This document shows, piece after piece, positions 15,945-23,648 of a DNA stretch of 64,000 nt (positions are counted from its first letter, which is position 1; each line of letters starts with the position of its first letter). A program made the position numbers and the translations under genes. Origin of the DNA: an uncultured Prevotella sp. (lineage in GTDB: Bacteria; Bacteroidota; Bacteroidia; Bacteroidales; Bacteroidaceae); contig CALUGX010000001.1 of NCBI GenBank assembly GCA_944320285.1, positions 1 through 64,000 of the forward strand, read 5' to 3'. The notes under the pieces are model-generated. The model saw nothing but the letters and a program-made list of their open reading frames with translations, made no database searches and had not been told where the DNA came from.

Positions 15945-18524
15945 TTACTTGTTGAGCGTGGCCACGTCGTAACCCATCTTTTCCATTTCGAGTGATGCCC
16001 AGATGAACGGACCTACGCCCTTGCCGTCGTTGTCGCGGATGGGTTCGCTTATGTAATATTCGAACGAACCGTCGCGGCGGCGTCCCTTAGCGTCGTCAGG
16101 ACCGAGGCCTGACACTGAACAGCACTTCGTGAGCGACAGTGTCTTGTCGGCGTTAACCTTGACAAACTCTTTCAATATGCCGTTGTAAGCCTTTATGCCG
16201 GCTTGCTTGAGGTCGTCGCCGAAGTAACCGAGGCGTGCGCCCTTGAGCAGCACGTAGGCGAACATAGACGAAGCCGTGGCCTCAAGGTAGTTGCGCGGGT
16301 CGTTGACGTCCATCACGTCATACCATACGCCGGTTTTCTTGTCCTGGTATTTCACGGTAGCCTTCATCACGTTGTTGAGCATCTCGATTAATGCGCCGCG
16401 GTTTTCGTAGTCTTGCGGCAGTGCGTCGAGCACTTCGAGGATGGCCATTGCGAACCATCCTTGGGCGCGTGCCCAAGTGTGTTGAGACAATCCTGTTTCA
16501 GGATTTGCCCAGAACATTTTTTGCGTCTCGTCCCATGCGTGTTTCCACAGACCGGTCTTTTCGTCGTATGTTCTTTTATACGTCTTGCTGATTTGGTCGA
16601 AGGTGTCGTCGTAATACTTCTTCGCCTTCTTCTCGCCCTTGAGCGTCGGGGCTGCCATTGTATAGAAAGGATGACCCATATAAACACCGTCGAGCCATAC
16701 CTGGTGGGCATAGATAGCCTTGTGCCACCACACGCCATCCTTAGTGCGCGGCTGCTTCTCAAGCTGCTTGAAGATTGTCTTCACCGCCTTGTCGAGCTTC
16801 TTTTCTGGATAAAGCAGGTTCATGCGCAGGATATAGCGGCCGGGGCGTGTGTTGTCGAGGTTGAAGTCTTCGTACTTGTAGCCCGTGATGTTGCCCTTTT
16901 CGTCAATCATCTTTGCCGGATATTGCTTGAGGTAGTTGATGATGCTTTCGTCTTTGTAGGCAAGATAAGTGTCGAGCATAGCCTCCTGTTCGATGCCGAC
17001 GACGTATCCCCATTTGGGCTTGTTGGTGAAGTCGAGGTAGCACGGGTCTGGTATGCGTTGCATCTCAGAGTGGGTAAGCCACTCGCTGTAGTTGTTGTAG
17101 GGATATTTGTTGAGCACGAGCGAACCGTTGATGAAGAGGTTGTCGTAGTTCATGTCCTTCGTCTGGCCTGTGATGTAGACAGGCTTCTCGTAAACGCCGT
17201 CGAACTTGCAGTCCTTCAGGTTTATGTTGTAGACGTTGGTACGGTCGTCGAATGCCACGACCATTATGCCGTACTTGCTCTTCTTGCAGGTTACGTTCTC
17301 CATGTAGACGTTGCGCACGATAGGGTAGAAGCCCCTGCGGCCAATCTCCTTCGGCTCGTAGTCGAGGTTGATTTTGAGCACAGCCTCGGCGCACTGTCCT
17401 ACCTCGACGTTGCGCATATAAATGTCTTCGATGACGCCGCCGCGGCATGAGTTGGTCTTGATGCGCAGTATGCGGTCAAGGTTGGGGCTGTCCATCTTGC
17501 AGTTCTCCACGAACACGTTGTTACATCCTCCTGAGATTTCAGAGCCGAGCACGACGCCGCCGTGACCGTCCTTCATCACGCAGTTGCGCACGATGATGTT
17601 CTTGCTTGGGCGTCCTGCATAGCGGCCCTTGCCGCCTTCGCGTCCGTCTTCGTTGCGTCCGCTCTTGATGGCGATGCAGTCGTCACCGGTGTCAAAGACA
17701 CAGTTCTCGATTAGCACGTTCTCGCATGACTCAGGGTCACAGCCGTCGCCGTTAGGTCCGTCGTTGTGTACGGTGACGTTCCTTACTGTTATGTTCTTGC
17801 TGAGCAGGGGGTGCATAACCCAGAACGGCGAGCGAACCATAGTTACGCCTTCGATGAGTATGCCGTCACACTGGTTGAGGTTGACCATCTGCGGGCGAAG
17901 CCCTTTCTTCGGGCCGAACACACGCTTCTCGATGGGCACGCCGTCTTCGGCCATTTTCAGAAGGTCGGCACGTCCGCCGGGGTTCTGCTGTTTTTCTTCA
18001 ACCACGATGTCGCGGCTCTTTGGTGTCTTGCCGCTCATCAGCCACCATGTGTCGTCCGAGCCGTTGCCGTCGATTGTTCCTTCGCCGGTTATTGCAACAT
18101 CTGTTTCCTTGAATGCGTAAATCAGTGGTGAATAGTTGATGCAGTCAAGTCCTTCCCAGCGTGTCTCCACGAGCGGATAGAGCGACCTGTCAAAGTGGAA
18201 AAACAGCGTTGCGTTTTTCTCTATTACGAGGTTGACGTGGCTTTTCAGCCTGATAGCACCTGTCTTCCATGTTCCTTCAGGGATTACCACGCGGCCTCCG
18301 CCGGCTTTCGAGCAAGCCTCGATAGCCTTGTTGATTGCCTTTTGGTTTTGCGCTGGTGTGGCGTCGAGCGCCGCTCCGTACTTTCTTATGTCGAATGTGC
18401 GGTCGGCAAATTCAGGCACCCTGATACTTTTCTCGATTTGTTTGTACTTCGTTTCGTCCCATGCAGATGCGAATACTGCAAGTGGAAACAACAGGCAAAG
18501 CAATAATGTCTGTAAATGTTTCAT
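15945..18524 (-). CDS. GH28 polygalacturonase fused to GH105 unsaturated galacturonyl hydrolase
   Basis: 859 residues. Signal peptide MKHLQTLLLCLLFPLAVFAS. Residues about 35-470 are a GH28 beta-helix with all hallmark motifs: NGDGCD (258-263), DTGDDCIAIKSG (278-289), GHGG (320-323) and RIKT (354-357). From about 490 to the end is a GH105-like alpha/alpha-barrel (WWHKAIYAHQVWLDGVYMGHPFY; WARAQGWFAMAILEVLDALP; LEATASSMFAYVLLKG) as in YteR-type hydrolases. GH28 removes galacturonic acid from chains; GH105 removes the unsaturated residue that pectate lyases leave. The two activities in one chain suit the product of the adjacent lyases. Start at 18524 fits the signal peptide. Leftward promoter at 18650-18680. 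Confidence 0.92.
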   Translation of the reverse strand: MKHLQTLLLCLLFPLAVFASAWDETKYKQIEKSIRVPEFADRTFDIRKYGAALDATPAQNQKAINKAIEACSKAGGGRVVIPEGTWKTGAIRLKSHVNLVIEKNATLFFHFDRSLYPLVETRWEGLDCINYSPLIYAFKETDVAITGEGTIDGNGSDDTWWLMSGKTPKSRDIVVEEKQQNPGGRADLLKMAEDGVPIEKRVFGPKKGLRPQMVNLNQCDGILIEGVTMVRSPFWVMHPLLSKNITVRNVTVHNDGPNGDGCDPESCENVLIENCVFDTGDDCIAIKSGRNEDGREGGKGRYAGRPSKNIIVRNCVMKDGHGGVVLGSEISGGCNNVFVENCKMDSPNLDRILRIKTNSCRGGVIEDIYMRNVEVGQCAEAVLKINLDYEPKEIGRRGFYPIVRNVYMENVTCKKSKYGIMVVAFDDRTNVYNINLKDCKFDGVYEKPVYITGQTKDMNYDNLFINGSLVLNKYPYNNYSEWLTHSEMQRIPDPCYLDFTNKPKWGYVVGIEQEAMLDTYLAYKDESIINYLKQYPAKMIDEKGNITGYKYEDFNLDNTRPGRYILRMNLLYPEKKLDKAVKTIFKQLEKQPRTKDGVWWHKAIYAHQVWLDGVYMGHPFYTMAAPTLKGEKKAKKYYDDTFDQISKTYKRTYDEKTGLWKHAWDETQKMFWANPETGLSQHTWARAQGWFAMAILEVLDALPQDYENRGALIEMLNNVMKATVKYQDKKTGVWYDVMDVNDPRNYLEATASSMFAYVLLKGARLGYFGDDLKQAGIKAYNGILKEFVKVNADKTLSLTKCCSVSGLGPDDAKGRRRDGSFEYYISEPIRDNDGKGVGPFIWASLEMEKMGYDVATLNK

Positions 18525-18649
18525 AAGTTTAAGTTTGTAAATGTATTCGTTTGACAATTAAGCGGTTTTATGATTATGTTGCCATGAAAACACTGTGAGC
18601 AACGGCAAAGAAAGCATAAGCCGTTTTGCTGTATGTTGTTAATTTGCCA

Positions 18650-18680
18650 CAAAGATAATGCTTTTTGCGTGTAATGCAAA
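18650..18680 (-). promoter_or_regulatory. Promoter for the GH28-GH105 gene
   Basis: Minus strand TTG (18677-18679), 19-bp spacer, TATCTTTG (18650-18657). Near-ideal Bacteroidetes promoter; leader about 120 nt. Confidence 0.75.
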
Positions 18681-18874
18681 ATAAAATGATGGTAAACTTG
18701 CCAAATATGATGTTTTCATTGCTTGAAAACGAACTTGTTGACGGTATCCGACTCTTTTTTATGTTGTACTATGGCGTCAATCTTCATCTCGGTTGTGTTT
18801 TAATGCTGTGATTTGTCGTTTTTTCAGGCTTTAAAGTAATGATATGTTAAATAATTGATTTTTATCAATAAAAA

Positions 18875-18906
18875 TTTGCAGGGTTCATCTTAAAATTATA
18901 TATTTG
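18875..18906 (+). promoter_or_regulatory. Promoter of the candidate small RNA
   Basis: TTTG (18875-18878), 20-bp spacer, TATATTTG (18899-18906). Ideal spacing and sequence for a Bacteroidetes promoter, not followed by an annotated gene for more than 800 bp. Confidence 0.65.
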
Positions 18907-18911
18907 CCACA

Positions 18912-18984
18912 TCTTATTTATGATTTCGAGTATTTGGACGAAATCGCCAGAGGTTGGTAGCATCCTGCATCAACCTCTTTTTTA
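18912..18984 (+). ncRNA. Candidate small RNA of about 70 nt
   Basis: Defined by the promoter just upstream and by a terminator: stem AGAGGTTG (18949-18956) with CAACCTCT (18971-18978), 14-nt loop, then TTTTTT (18978-18983). The transcript would be about 70 nt. No Rfam family is recognised. A frame starting at 18920 runs through the terminator and is unlikely to be the product. Confidence 0.5.
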
Positions 18985-19207
18985 TGTGAATGCCGGTTTC
19001 GGCATAAACGTTTTGATAAAACATCTGAAAATATAAGGCAAAAAACGAAGCGGATTTAAAACTTTCCCATTTCTGAAAAGCATCGGAACGAAAACTCAAA
19101 AAGTTCATGAACGGGATGTTTAAGTTGCAAAGTGTCATTTGGAAAATTTCAACCAAAATCGTTGAAATAGATATTTTCAGTATCGCTATCTGCTTGTCGG
19201 CCGTGCC

Positions 19208-19292
19208 GTTGGATACTTTTTATGTTGTGAAAGGCCTCCTTTTATGATGTAAAAAGATACCTTTTACGTCCCGGTTTGCGCCCTTTTGTCGG
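19208..19292. repeat. AAAAGG-CCTTTT palindrome family, site B
   Basis: Contains GAAAGGCCTCCTTTTATGAT, then GTAAAAAGATACCTTTTACG and GCGCCCTTTTG: the same alternating pattern of short palindromes joined by A/T-rich linkers as at 36.2, 54.4 and 59.6 kb. Confidence 0.6.
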
Positions 19293-19718
19293 ACTTTTCG
19301 GTACATACAACCCCCTTGATTGCGGTCTTTAAGACGGTAAAAGGTATATCCGTAGCTTATAACGGCCGTCCCCGAAAATGTTAAATTGCCATACCTGATT
19401 GCACGGTTTGCCGGCAAAGTGTGTAATGGGTTGTATGCCAGCGGTTTATGACTGCACGTGAAAAATACCGTTGTTTTTGCCGAAGGACGGCGATTTTTAT
19501 TTTACGGCATATACAATGTTAAAACGGAAATCAATGTGATGAGAAATAATCATGATTTGTTTGCATTATGATATTTTGCTGAAAGCCATATGGGGATGCC
19601 GAAGTTTGAAAAAACGTAAGTTCGGTATAAGCTGTGAGTGTTGTCAAGCTGTCCGTACCTGTCCCGATACAGTGGAAAATCTAAACAGTTTTTTTATGTA
19701 ATCTTTTGCCATTTGCCG

Positions 19719-19726
19719 TAACTTTG
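19719..19726 (+). promoter_or_regulatory. -7 element for the DUF6359 lipoprotein gene
   Basis: TAACTTTG, matching TAnnTTTG, 36 bp before the ATG at 19763. No clear -33 partner. Confidence 0.4.
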
Positions 19727-19762
19727 TTAAATTTGCATTGCTTCAACCTTAATTATTTGATT

Positions 19763-20332
19763 ATGAAGAAATATGTGCTTTCCATAGTGTTGCTTGTTGC
19801 TGCACTGCTGTGTGTGTCGTGTGAGAAAGCAGATTTTGGAGAGCCTGAAGATGGCGGTACAGGCGGATTTGTGGATACGGCGGACGATGAAGACGGCGCG
19901 GACGGCGACAACGGCGGCTGGTATGGCGGTGAAGACGGCGTAGATGAAGACCTTGTTTATTTGGGCGACACCGTGAATGTGGAGACCTTCGTCGCAAACA
20001 CGATTTACGGCCAGGTGTGGGTTAAAGGGTATATTGTGGGCGCGGCCACGGGAGCCAACGGCAAGCGCAGATACGAATTTGGCCCGGATTTCAATTATGA
20101 CACGGCTATACTCATAGCCGACTCCCCCGGTGAAGATGATAAGAACAATACTGTGCCGATATGCCTTACCACCTGTTCAAGCGACTTGCGGGCCATGTTG
20201 AACCTTGTGGAACACCCTGAAAACAAGGGCAAGTTCATCCGCGTTTACGGCGTCCGGGAGACATATCTCAATTTACCGGGGATAAAGCATATCGATGGTT
20301 ATGAACTTTCGGATGATTTTTTTGCAGAATAA
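19763..20332 (+). CDS. Acidic lipoprotein with DUF6359-like domain
   Basis: 189 residues. Signal peptide and lipobox (MKKYVLSIVLLVAALLCVSC) give a lipoprotein; the mature start CEKADFGEPEDGG resembles a surface-export signal rich in acidic residues. Residues about 25-65 are a very acidic Gly/Asp linker (DDEDGADGDNGG). Residues 70-185 match the DUF6359 type of OB-like domain (VWVKGYIVGAATG; AILIADSP; VPICLT; LRAMLNLVEHPENKGKFIRVYGV), found in Bacteroidales extracellular proteins. Function unknown. Start at 19763 chosen by the signal peptide; 57 bp of upstream frame overlap the promoter. It precedes the sigma factor gene by 143 bp but that gene has its own promoter. Confidence 0.78.
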   Translation: MKKYVLSIVLLVAALLCVSCEKADFGEPEDGGTGGFVDTADDEDGADGDNGGWYGGEDGVDEDLVYLGDTVNVETFVANTIYGQVWVKGYIVGAATGANGKRRYEFGPDFNYDTAILIADSPGEDDKNNTVPICLTTCSSDLRAMLNLVEHPENKGKFIRVYGVRETYLNLPGIKHIDGYELSDDFFAE

Positions 20333-20357
20333 AAAAGCCAAATTGTTAAGCAAAATT

Positions 20358-20388
20358 TTTGCCAAATTGACAAATCTTTTTATTTTTG
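20358..20388 (+). promoter_or_regulatory. Promoter for the ECF sigma factor gene
   Basis: TTTG (20358-20361), 19-bp spacer, TATTTTTG (20381-20388). Leader of about 80 nt. Confidence 0.7.
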
Positions 20389-20475
20389 CAAGCGTTATAA
20401 ATAATTTTTCATTAAAACAAAACATTTTTTGCCTATCGGAACATCATTACTTAATAAGAATAAAGAAAAGTAATA

Positions 20476-21072
20476 ATGGAAAATTTAAACTTGTTGACGG
20501 ACGAGGAATTGGCCTTGTCCTACATCAACGGGGACAACAAAGCCTTTGACGAGCTGCTGGCACGCACACAGGATAAGTTGTTCTCATATATCTTGTTTGT
20601 CGTCAGGGACGAGGACAAGGCCAACGACTTATTCCAGGAAACCTTCGTCAAGGTGATAACCAAGCTGCATGAAGGCCGCTACATAGACAGCGGCAAGTTC
20701 AGCGCGTGGATAATGCGCATTGCGCATAATGTGATAATGGACTGGTACAGAGAGCAGCGTTCGCGCAGCCTGATTGAGCCTACCGAGAATAACGACCTGT
20801 CAAACATCAGCGGCGGGGAAGTGCTCGACCAGAACATCGAGAACCGTTACGTCAACGAACAGGTGCTGGCTGACGTTAAAAAAATGATGAACCTTTTGCC
20901 GCCTACGCAGCGCGAGGTGGTTTTCATGCGTTTCTACCAAGACTTGTCTTTTAAGGAAATATCAGAACTCACAGGCGTGAGCATCAATACTTCGTTGGGT
21001 AGAATGAGGTATGCCATCCTTAACCTGCGCAAGATGACGCGCGAACACAACGTGGCTTTGCAGCTGGACTGA
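20476..21072 (+). CDS. ECF-type RNA polymerase sigma factor
   Basis: 198 residues with the two ECF domains: sigma-2 (residues about 12-95; DKANDLFQETFVKVI, KFSAWIMRIAHNVIMDWYRE) and sigma-4 (about 125-185; LPPTQREVVFMRFYQDLSFKEISELTGVSINTSLGRMRYAI). It directs RNA polymerase to a set of target promoters. No anti-sigma gene lies next to it, unlike the SusC-linked sigma/anti-sigma pairs of Bacteroides, so it may be controlled in another way. It is not obviously tied to the pectin locus. Start ATG at 20476 follows a AAGAAAAGTAATA leader and a good promoter. Confidence 0.93.
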   Translation: MENLNLLTDEELALSYINGDNKAFDELLARTQDKLFSYILFVVRDEDKANDLFQETFVKVITKLHEGRYIDSGKFSAWIMRIAHNVIMDWYREQRSRSLIEPTENNDLSNISGGEVLDQNIENRYVNEQVLADVKKMMNLLPPTQREVVFMRFYQDLSFKEISELTGVSINTSLGRMRYAILNLRKMTREHNVALQLD

Positions 21073-21080
21073 ATAGAAAA

Positions 21081-21200
21081 AGACAGCCCGCCTCCCAACC
21101 TCCCCGAGGGGAGGGGAAGAGACAAATGGAAAAGTGAAAGCGGGAAGGGCTGCCATTATCCATTCCCCTCCCCTCGGGGAGGTTGGGTGGGGGCTGTTTT
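21081..21200. repeat. Facing pair of CCTCCCC palindromes (family R, pair 1); likely bidirectional terminator
   Basis: Arm 1 (21081-21119) and arm 2 (21161-21199) are nearly perfect complements over about 37 bp, with a 42-nt loop. Each arm itself holds the palindrome CCTCCCCGAGGGGAGG. It lies between the converging sigma factor and rpe genes, so a terminator role is plausible; arm 2 also encodes the end of rpe. Confidence 0.85.
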
Positions 21201-21839
21201 CAGCCTCTCAATCACTTCTTCCGGTTTTTCGGCTTTGAAGATGTAGCTTCCGCTTACGAGCACGTCAACGCCAGCACTTACCAAGCGCGGGGCAGTCTCC
21301 GCCTGCACTCCGCCGTCAACCTCTATCAGGGCATTTGAGCCTGAAGAGTCTATCATGCGGCGCAGACGTTTCACCTTATTTATAGTGTTCTCTATGAACG
21401 TCTGTCCTCCGAAACCGGGGTTTACACTCATCAGCAGCACCATGTCCACGTCGCCGATTATGTCTTCCAGCATACAGACGGGCGTCGAGGGGTTCAGCGT
21501 TACGCCGGCCTTCATGCCAGCCTCGTGTATCTCGTGCACCGTGCGGTGCAGATGCGTGCACGCCTCGTAGTGCACATTCATCATCATCGCCCCGGCGGCA
21601 GCCGTGCGTCCGATGTAGCGTTCAGGCTTGGTTATCATGAGGTGTACGTCAAGCGGCTTCTTGCAAACCTTGGCCACGGCCTCTATGACAGGAAACCCGA
21701 ACGAGATGTTGGGCACGAACACGCCGTCCATCACGTCCAAATGCAGCCAGTCCGCGCTGCTGCGGTTAATCATGTCAATGTCGCTCTGCAAGTTAATGAA
21801 GTTTGCAGCCAGCAACGACGGGGATACCAATGTCGCCAT
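21156..21839 (-). CDS. rpe: Ribulose-phosphate 3-epimerase
   Basis: 227 residues, TIM barrel; interconverts ribulose 5-phosphate and xylulose 5-phosphate in the pentose phosphate pathway. Motifs: HLDVMDGVFVPNISFG, DVHLMITKPERYI, LMSVNPGFGGQTFIE (loop) and the phosphate-site VDGGV. Conserved metal/catalytic His and Asp are present. The last 14 codons or so (TAPTQPPRGEGNG) are read from the dispersed CCTCCCC palindrome, making an atypical tail beyond the normal end of the family. Preceded on the same strand, 21 bp away, by a 41-codon gene. Confidence 0.96.
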   Translation of the reverse strand: MATLVSPSLLAANFINLQSDIDMINRSSADWLHLDVMDGVFVPNISFGFPVIEAVAKVCKKPLDVHLMITKPERYIGRTAAAGAMMMNVHYEACTHLHRTVHEIHEAGMKAGVTLNPSTPVCMLEDIIGDVDMVLLMSVNPGFGGQTFIENTINKVKRLRRMIDSSGSNALIEVDGGVQAETAPRLVSAGVDVLVSGSYIFKAEKPEEVIERLKTAPTQPPRGEGNG

Positions 21840-21860
21840 AATAATATTCGTCCTGCGGCG

Positions 21861-21986
21861 TCAGTTGAGGCAGTACACCTCGTTCTTGCCGTTCATTTTG
21901 ATTAACCTGTAAGTGTAGGCTATTTGCCTTATTATGTTCAATGTCTTGATTGACGGTTTGCAGTCATCGGGTGTAAAATGTTTCAT
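21861..21986 (-). CDS. Small conserved-looking protein, 41 residues, upstream of rpe
   Basis: Reads MKHFTPDDCKPSIKTLNIIR and ends IKMNGKNEVYCLN. It is co-directional with rpe and ends 21 bp before the rpe ATG, so the two are probably one transcript. The composition (one charged N-terminus, an amphipathic IIRQIAYTYRLI helix, a final YCLN) looks like a real short protein, and I recall similar ...IIRQIAY...YCLN peptides in Bacteroidales, but cannot check this. No function known. The start is followed by no competing ATG until codon 31. Confidence 0.6.
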   Translation of the reverse strand: MKHFTPDDCKPSIKTLNIIRQIAYTYRLIKMNGKNEVYCLN

Positions 21987-22243
21987 AGGCACGTTGTTTT
22001 TATGTGTTATTTATTATTGTAACGCAGCTGTCACGGTTTTATTACACAAACATTGCTATTTTTTCCATGTCCGTGCCGCTGTGTCCGGGCTTACCCTGTT
22101 TTGGGTATTGGCCGGGCGCTCCGCAGTGTTGAAAATACCTATTAATAATGATTGCCTGTTTCGTGAAATTTTTGTTATTTTGCAATCCGGGAATGACATA
22201 TTGCGCATAACTTACAACATTCTTACAGATACGGAGGCGGACA

Positions 22244-23200
22244 ATGAAGAATACAAAGATGTACGAGGCTGACGACAAGATGATCTCGCTTATAGCCGAC
22301 AATTACAACATTTTGCAGAGCCTTGGCAGGTTCGGCATCAATCTTGGTTTCGGCGACAAGACGGTGCGCGAGGTGTGCGAGGACCAGGGGGTTGACACTT
22401 ACACGTTCCTTGCCGTGGTGAATTTTTCAATCAACGGTTACCGCGACTTTGACGACGGCGGACGCTTCTCCATCCCCACGTTGCTACATTATCTGAAAGC
22501 CTCCCATGAGTATTACCTCAACTTCCAGCTGCCCTCGATACGCAAGCAGCTCGACGCCGCGCTCGACGAGAACGACAACCTTGCAAGGCTGATAATGAAG
22601 CTGTATGACGAATATGCCCATGAGATAAGGAAACATATGCAGTATGAGGAAAAGACGGTGTTCCCGTATGTTGACAACCTGCTGGCGGGAAAGGTGGATG
22701 ACAATTACGACATGGAGACTTTCTCGAAAAAACACGGGCAGACAGATCAGAAGCTCCGCGAGCTTAAGAACATCATAATAAAATACCTGCCGAGCGACAT
22801 CCAGCATAACAACCGCCTCACGGCCACGCTTTACAACATATATAATAATGAAGAGTGGCTCGAAAACCACTCGCAGGTAGAGGAGTGCATCTTCATTCCG
22901 GCGATAAGGAAACTGGAGCGGAAGTACAAGCGGGACGACGTGAGCGTGAAAATATCAAAGATGATAAGCCACAGCCACGACAACAGCGAGGCCCTGAGCG
23001 ACCGTGAGAAAGACGTCATAGTGAGCCTCGTGCAGGGAATGTCCAACAAAGAGATTGCCGACCACCTGTGCATATCCGTCAATACTGTGATAACCCACCG
23101 CCGCAACATTGCCCGCAAGTTGCAGATTCACAGTCCGGCGGGGCTTACGATTTACGCCATTGTCAACAATCTGGTTGACATCTCCGCCGTGAAACTGTAA
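22244..23200 (+). CDS. ScdA/YtfE-like di-iron (hemerythrin) protein fused to a LuxR-type DNA-binding domain
   Basis: 318 residues in three parts. Residues 15-62 resemble the DUF542 start of ScdA/RIC proteins (GINLGFGDKTVREVCEDQGVDT) but lack the CC pair. Residues 80-225 are a hemerythrin HHE four-helix bundle with ligands in the RIC arrangement: H88, H131-x3-E135, H164, H209-x3-E213. Residues 250-310 are a LuxR helix-turn-helix (LSDREKDVIVSLVQGMSNKEIADHLCISVNTVITHRRNI). The di-iron centre suggests sensing of oxygen or nitric oxide and control of transcription. The ATG follows GGAGGCGGACA, an unusually strong Shine-Dalgarno for this genome. It precedes the anaerobic ribonucleotide reductase genes, a suggestive neighbour. 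Confidence 0.88.
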   Translation: MKNTKMYEADDKMISLIADNYNILQSLGRFGINLGFGDKTVREVCEDQGVDTYTFLAVVNFSINGYRDFDDGGRFSIPTLLHYLKASHEYYLNFQLPSIRKQLDAALDENDNLARLIMKLYDEYAHEIRKHMQYEEKTVFPYVDNLLAGKVDDNYDMETFSKKHGQTDQKLRELKNIIIKYLPSDIQHNNRLTATLYNIYNNEEWLENHSQVEECIFIPAIRKLERKYKRDDVSVKISKMISHSHDNSEALSDREKDVIVSLVQGMSNKEIADHLCISVNTVITHRRNIARKLQIHSPAGLTIYAIVNNLVDISAVKL

Positions 23201-23265
23201 CGTTCGGCGTGGCGACCGCGTTGCGATTGCCGGTTGTGTGTAGTTGTGATTATTTTTAATAAATA

Positions 23266-23388
23266 TCCGCAATCATCCTATCCGCTTTTTTATTGGACTT
23301 TTTCAACAAGGCATTTGTCTTTTCTCCTCCCCTTGGGGAGGTTGGGAAGGGGTTTCCTTTAACTACTTATGAATGGGAGCTTTGCGGA
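23266..23388 (-). repeat. TCCGCAA-ended interspersed element, copy 1 (123 bp)
   Basis: Ends are TCCGCAA and TTGCGGA (7-bp perfect inverted repeat, longer with mismatches). Read on the minus strand it aligns with 27521-27695 and 59812-59940: GTCCGCAAAGCTCCC, TTAAAGGA, GACAAATGCCTTGTTGAAAA, AGTCCAATAAAAAAGCGG. A CCTCCCC palindrome (23327-23356) sits in the middle. Confidence 0.8.
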
Positions 23389-23511
23389 CATTCATTAATT
23401 ATTTTTATCCTCCAATCTTTCACTTCGGCGTTAACCGTTGGTCTACAGGCGCTTACTCTTTTGACTTGCACGTTTTGGATGTTTTCCGAAAATAATTATG
23501 TTGTAATGTTG

Positions 23512-23541
23512 TTTGTTCTTGAATATTTTGTTGTATATTTG
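23512..23541 (+). promoter_or_regulatory. Promoter of nrdD
   Basis: TTTG (23512-23515), 18-bp spacer, TATATTTG (23534-23541); leader about 100 nt. Confidence 0.65.
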
Positions 23542-23562
23542 CAGCTGTAAAGTTTACTAAAA

Positions 23563-23602
23563 TGGATAACTTTTACAAATTAAATTTTTAAAAAGTTATC
23601 CA
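23563..23602 (+). promoter_or_regulatory. Perfect 12-bp inverted repeat in the nrdD leader
   Basis: TGGATAACTTTT (23563-23574) and AAAAGTTATCCA (23591-23602), 16-nt A/T loop, about 15 nt after the predicted transcription start. It could be an operator for a dimeric regulator or an RNA hairpin controlling nrdD. No T-run follows, so it is not a plain terminator. Confidence 0.5.
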
Positions 23603-23648
23603 AAAAGTAAAACTATAAGGAACTTATAATGAAATAAAATTATCTAAA

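Larger units (their letters stand above)
18525..19762. other. 1.2-kb intergenic region with sRNA candidate and repeats
   Basis: AT-rich and without a convincing protein gene; short frames on the minus strand (18914-19156, 19220-19417) lack signal, homology or a leader. Contents: leftward promoter 18650-18680, small RNA unit 18875-18984, palindrome-family site 19208-19292, and the -7 element for the lipoprotein gene at 19719-19726. I see nothing in 19300-19700. Confidence 0.55.

Noticed and set aside
16413..17450. Long open frame (345 codons) on the strand opposite the GH28-GH105 gene
   Set aside because: It lies wholly within a gene whose motifs are certain; its translation is rich in Val/Leu/His as typical of antisense frames in this codon usage.
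18914..19417. Two short leftward frames (80 and 65 codons) in the 1.2-kb spacer
   Set aside because: No leader or family; the first is antisense to the small RNA candidate and the second runs through palindromic repeats.
21934..22272. 112-codon rightward frame before the hemerythrin-LuxR gene
   Set aside because: It overlaps the 41-codon gene on the other strand and the start of the regulator; no leader and no family resemblance.
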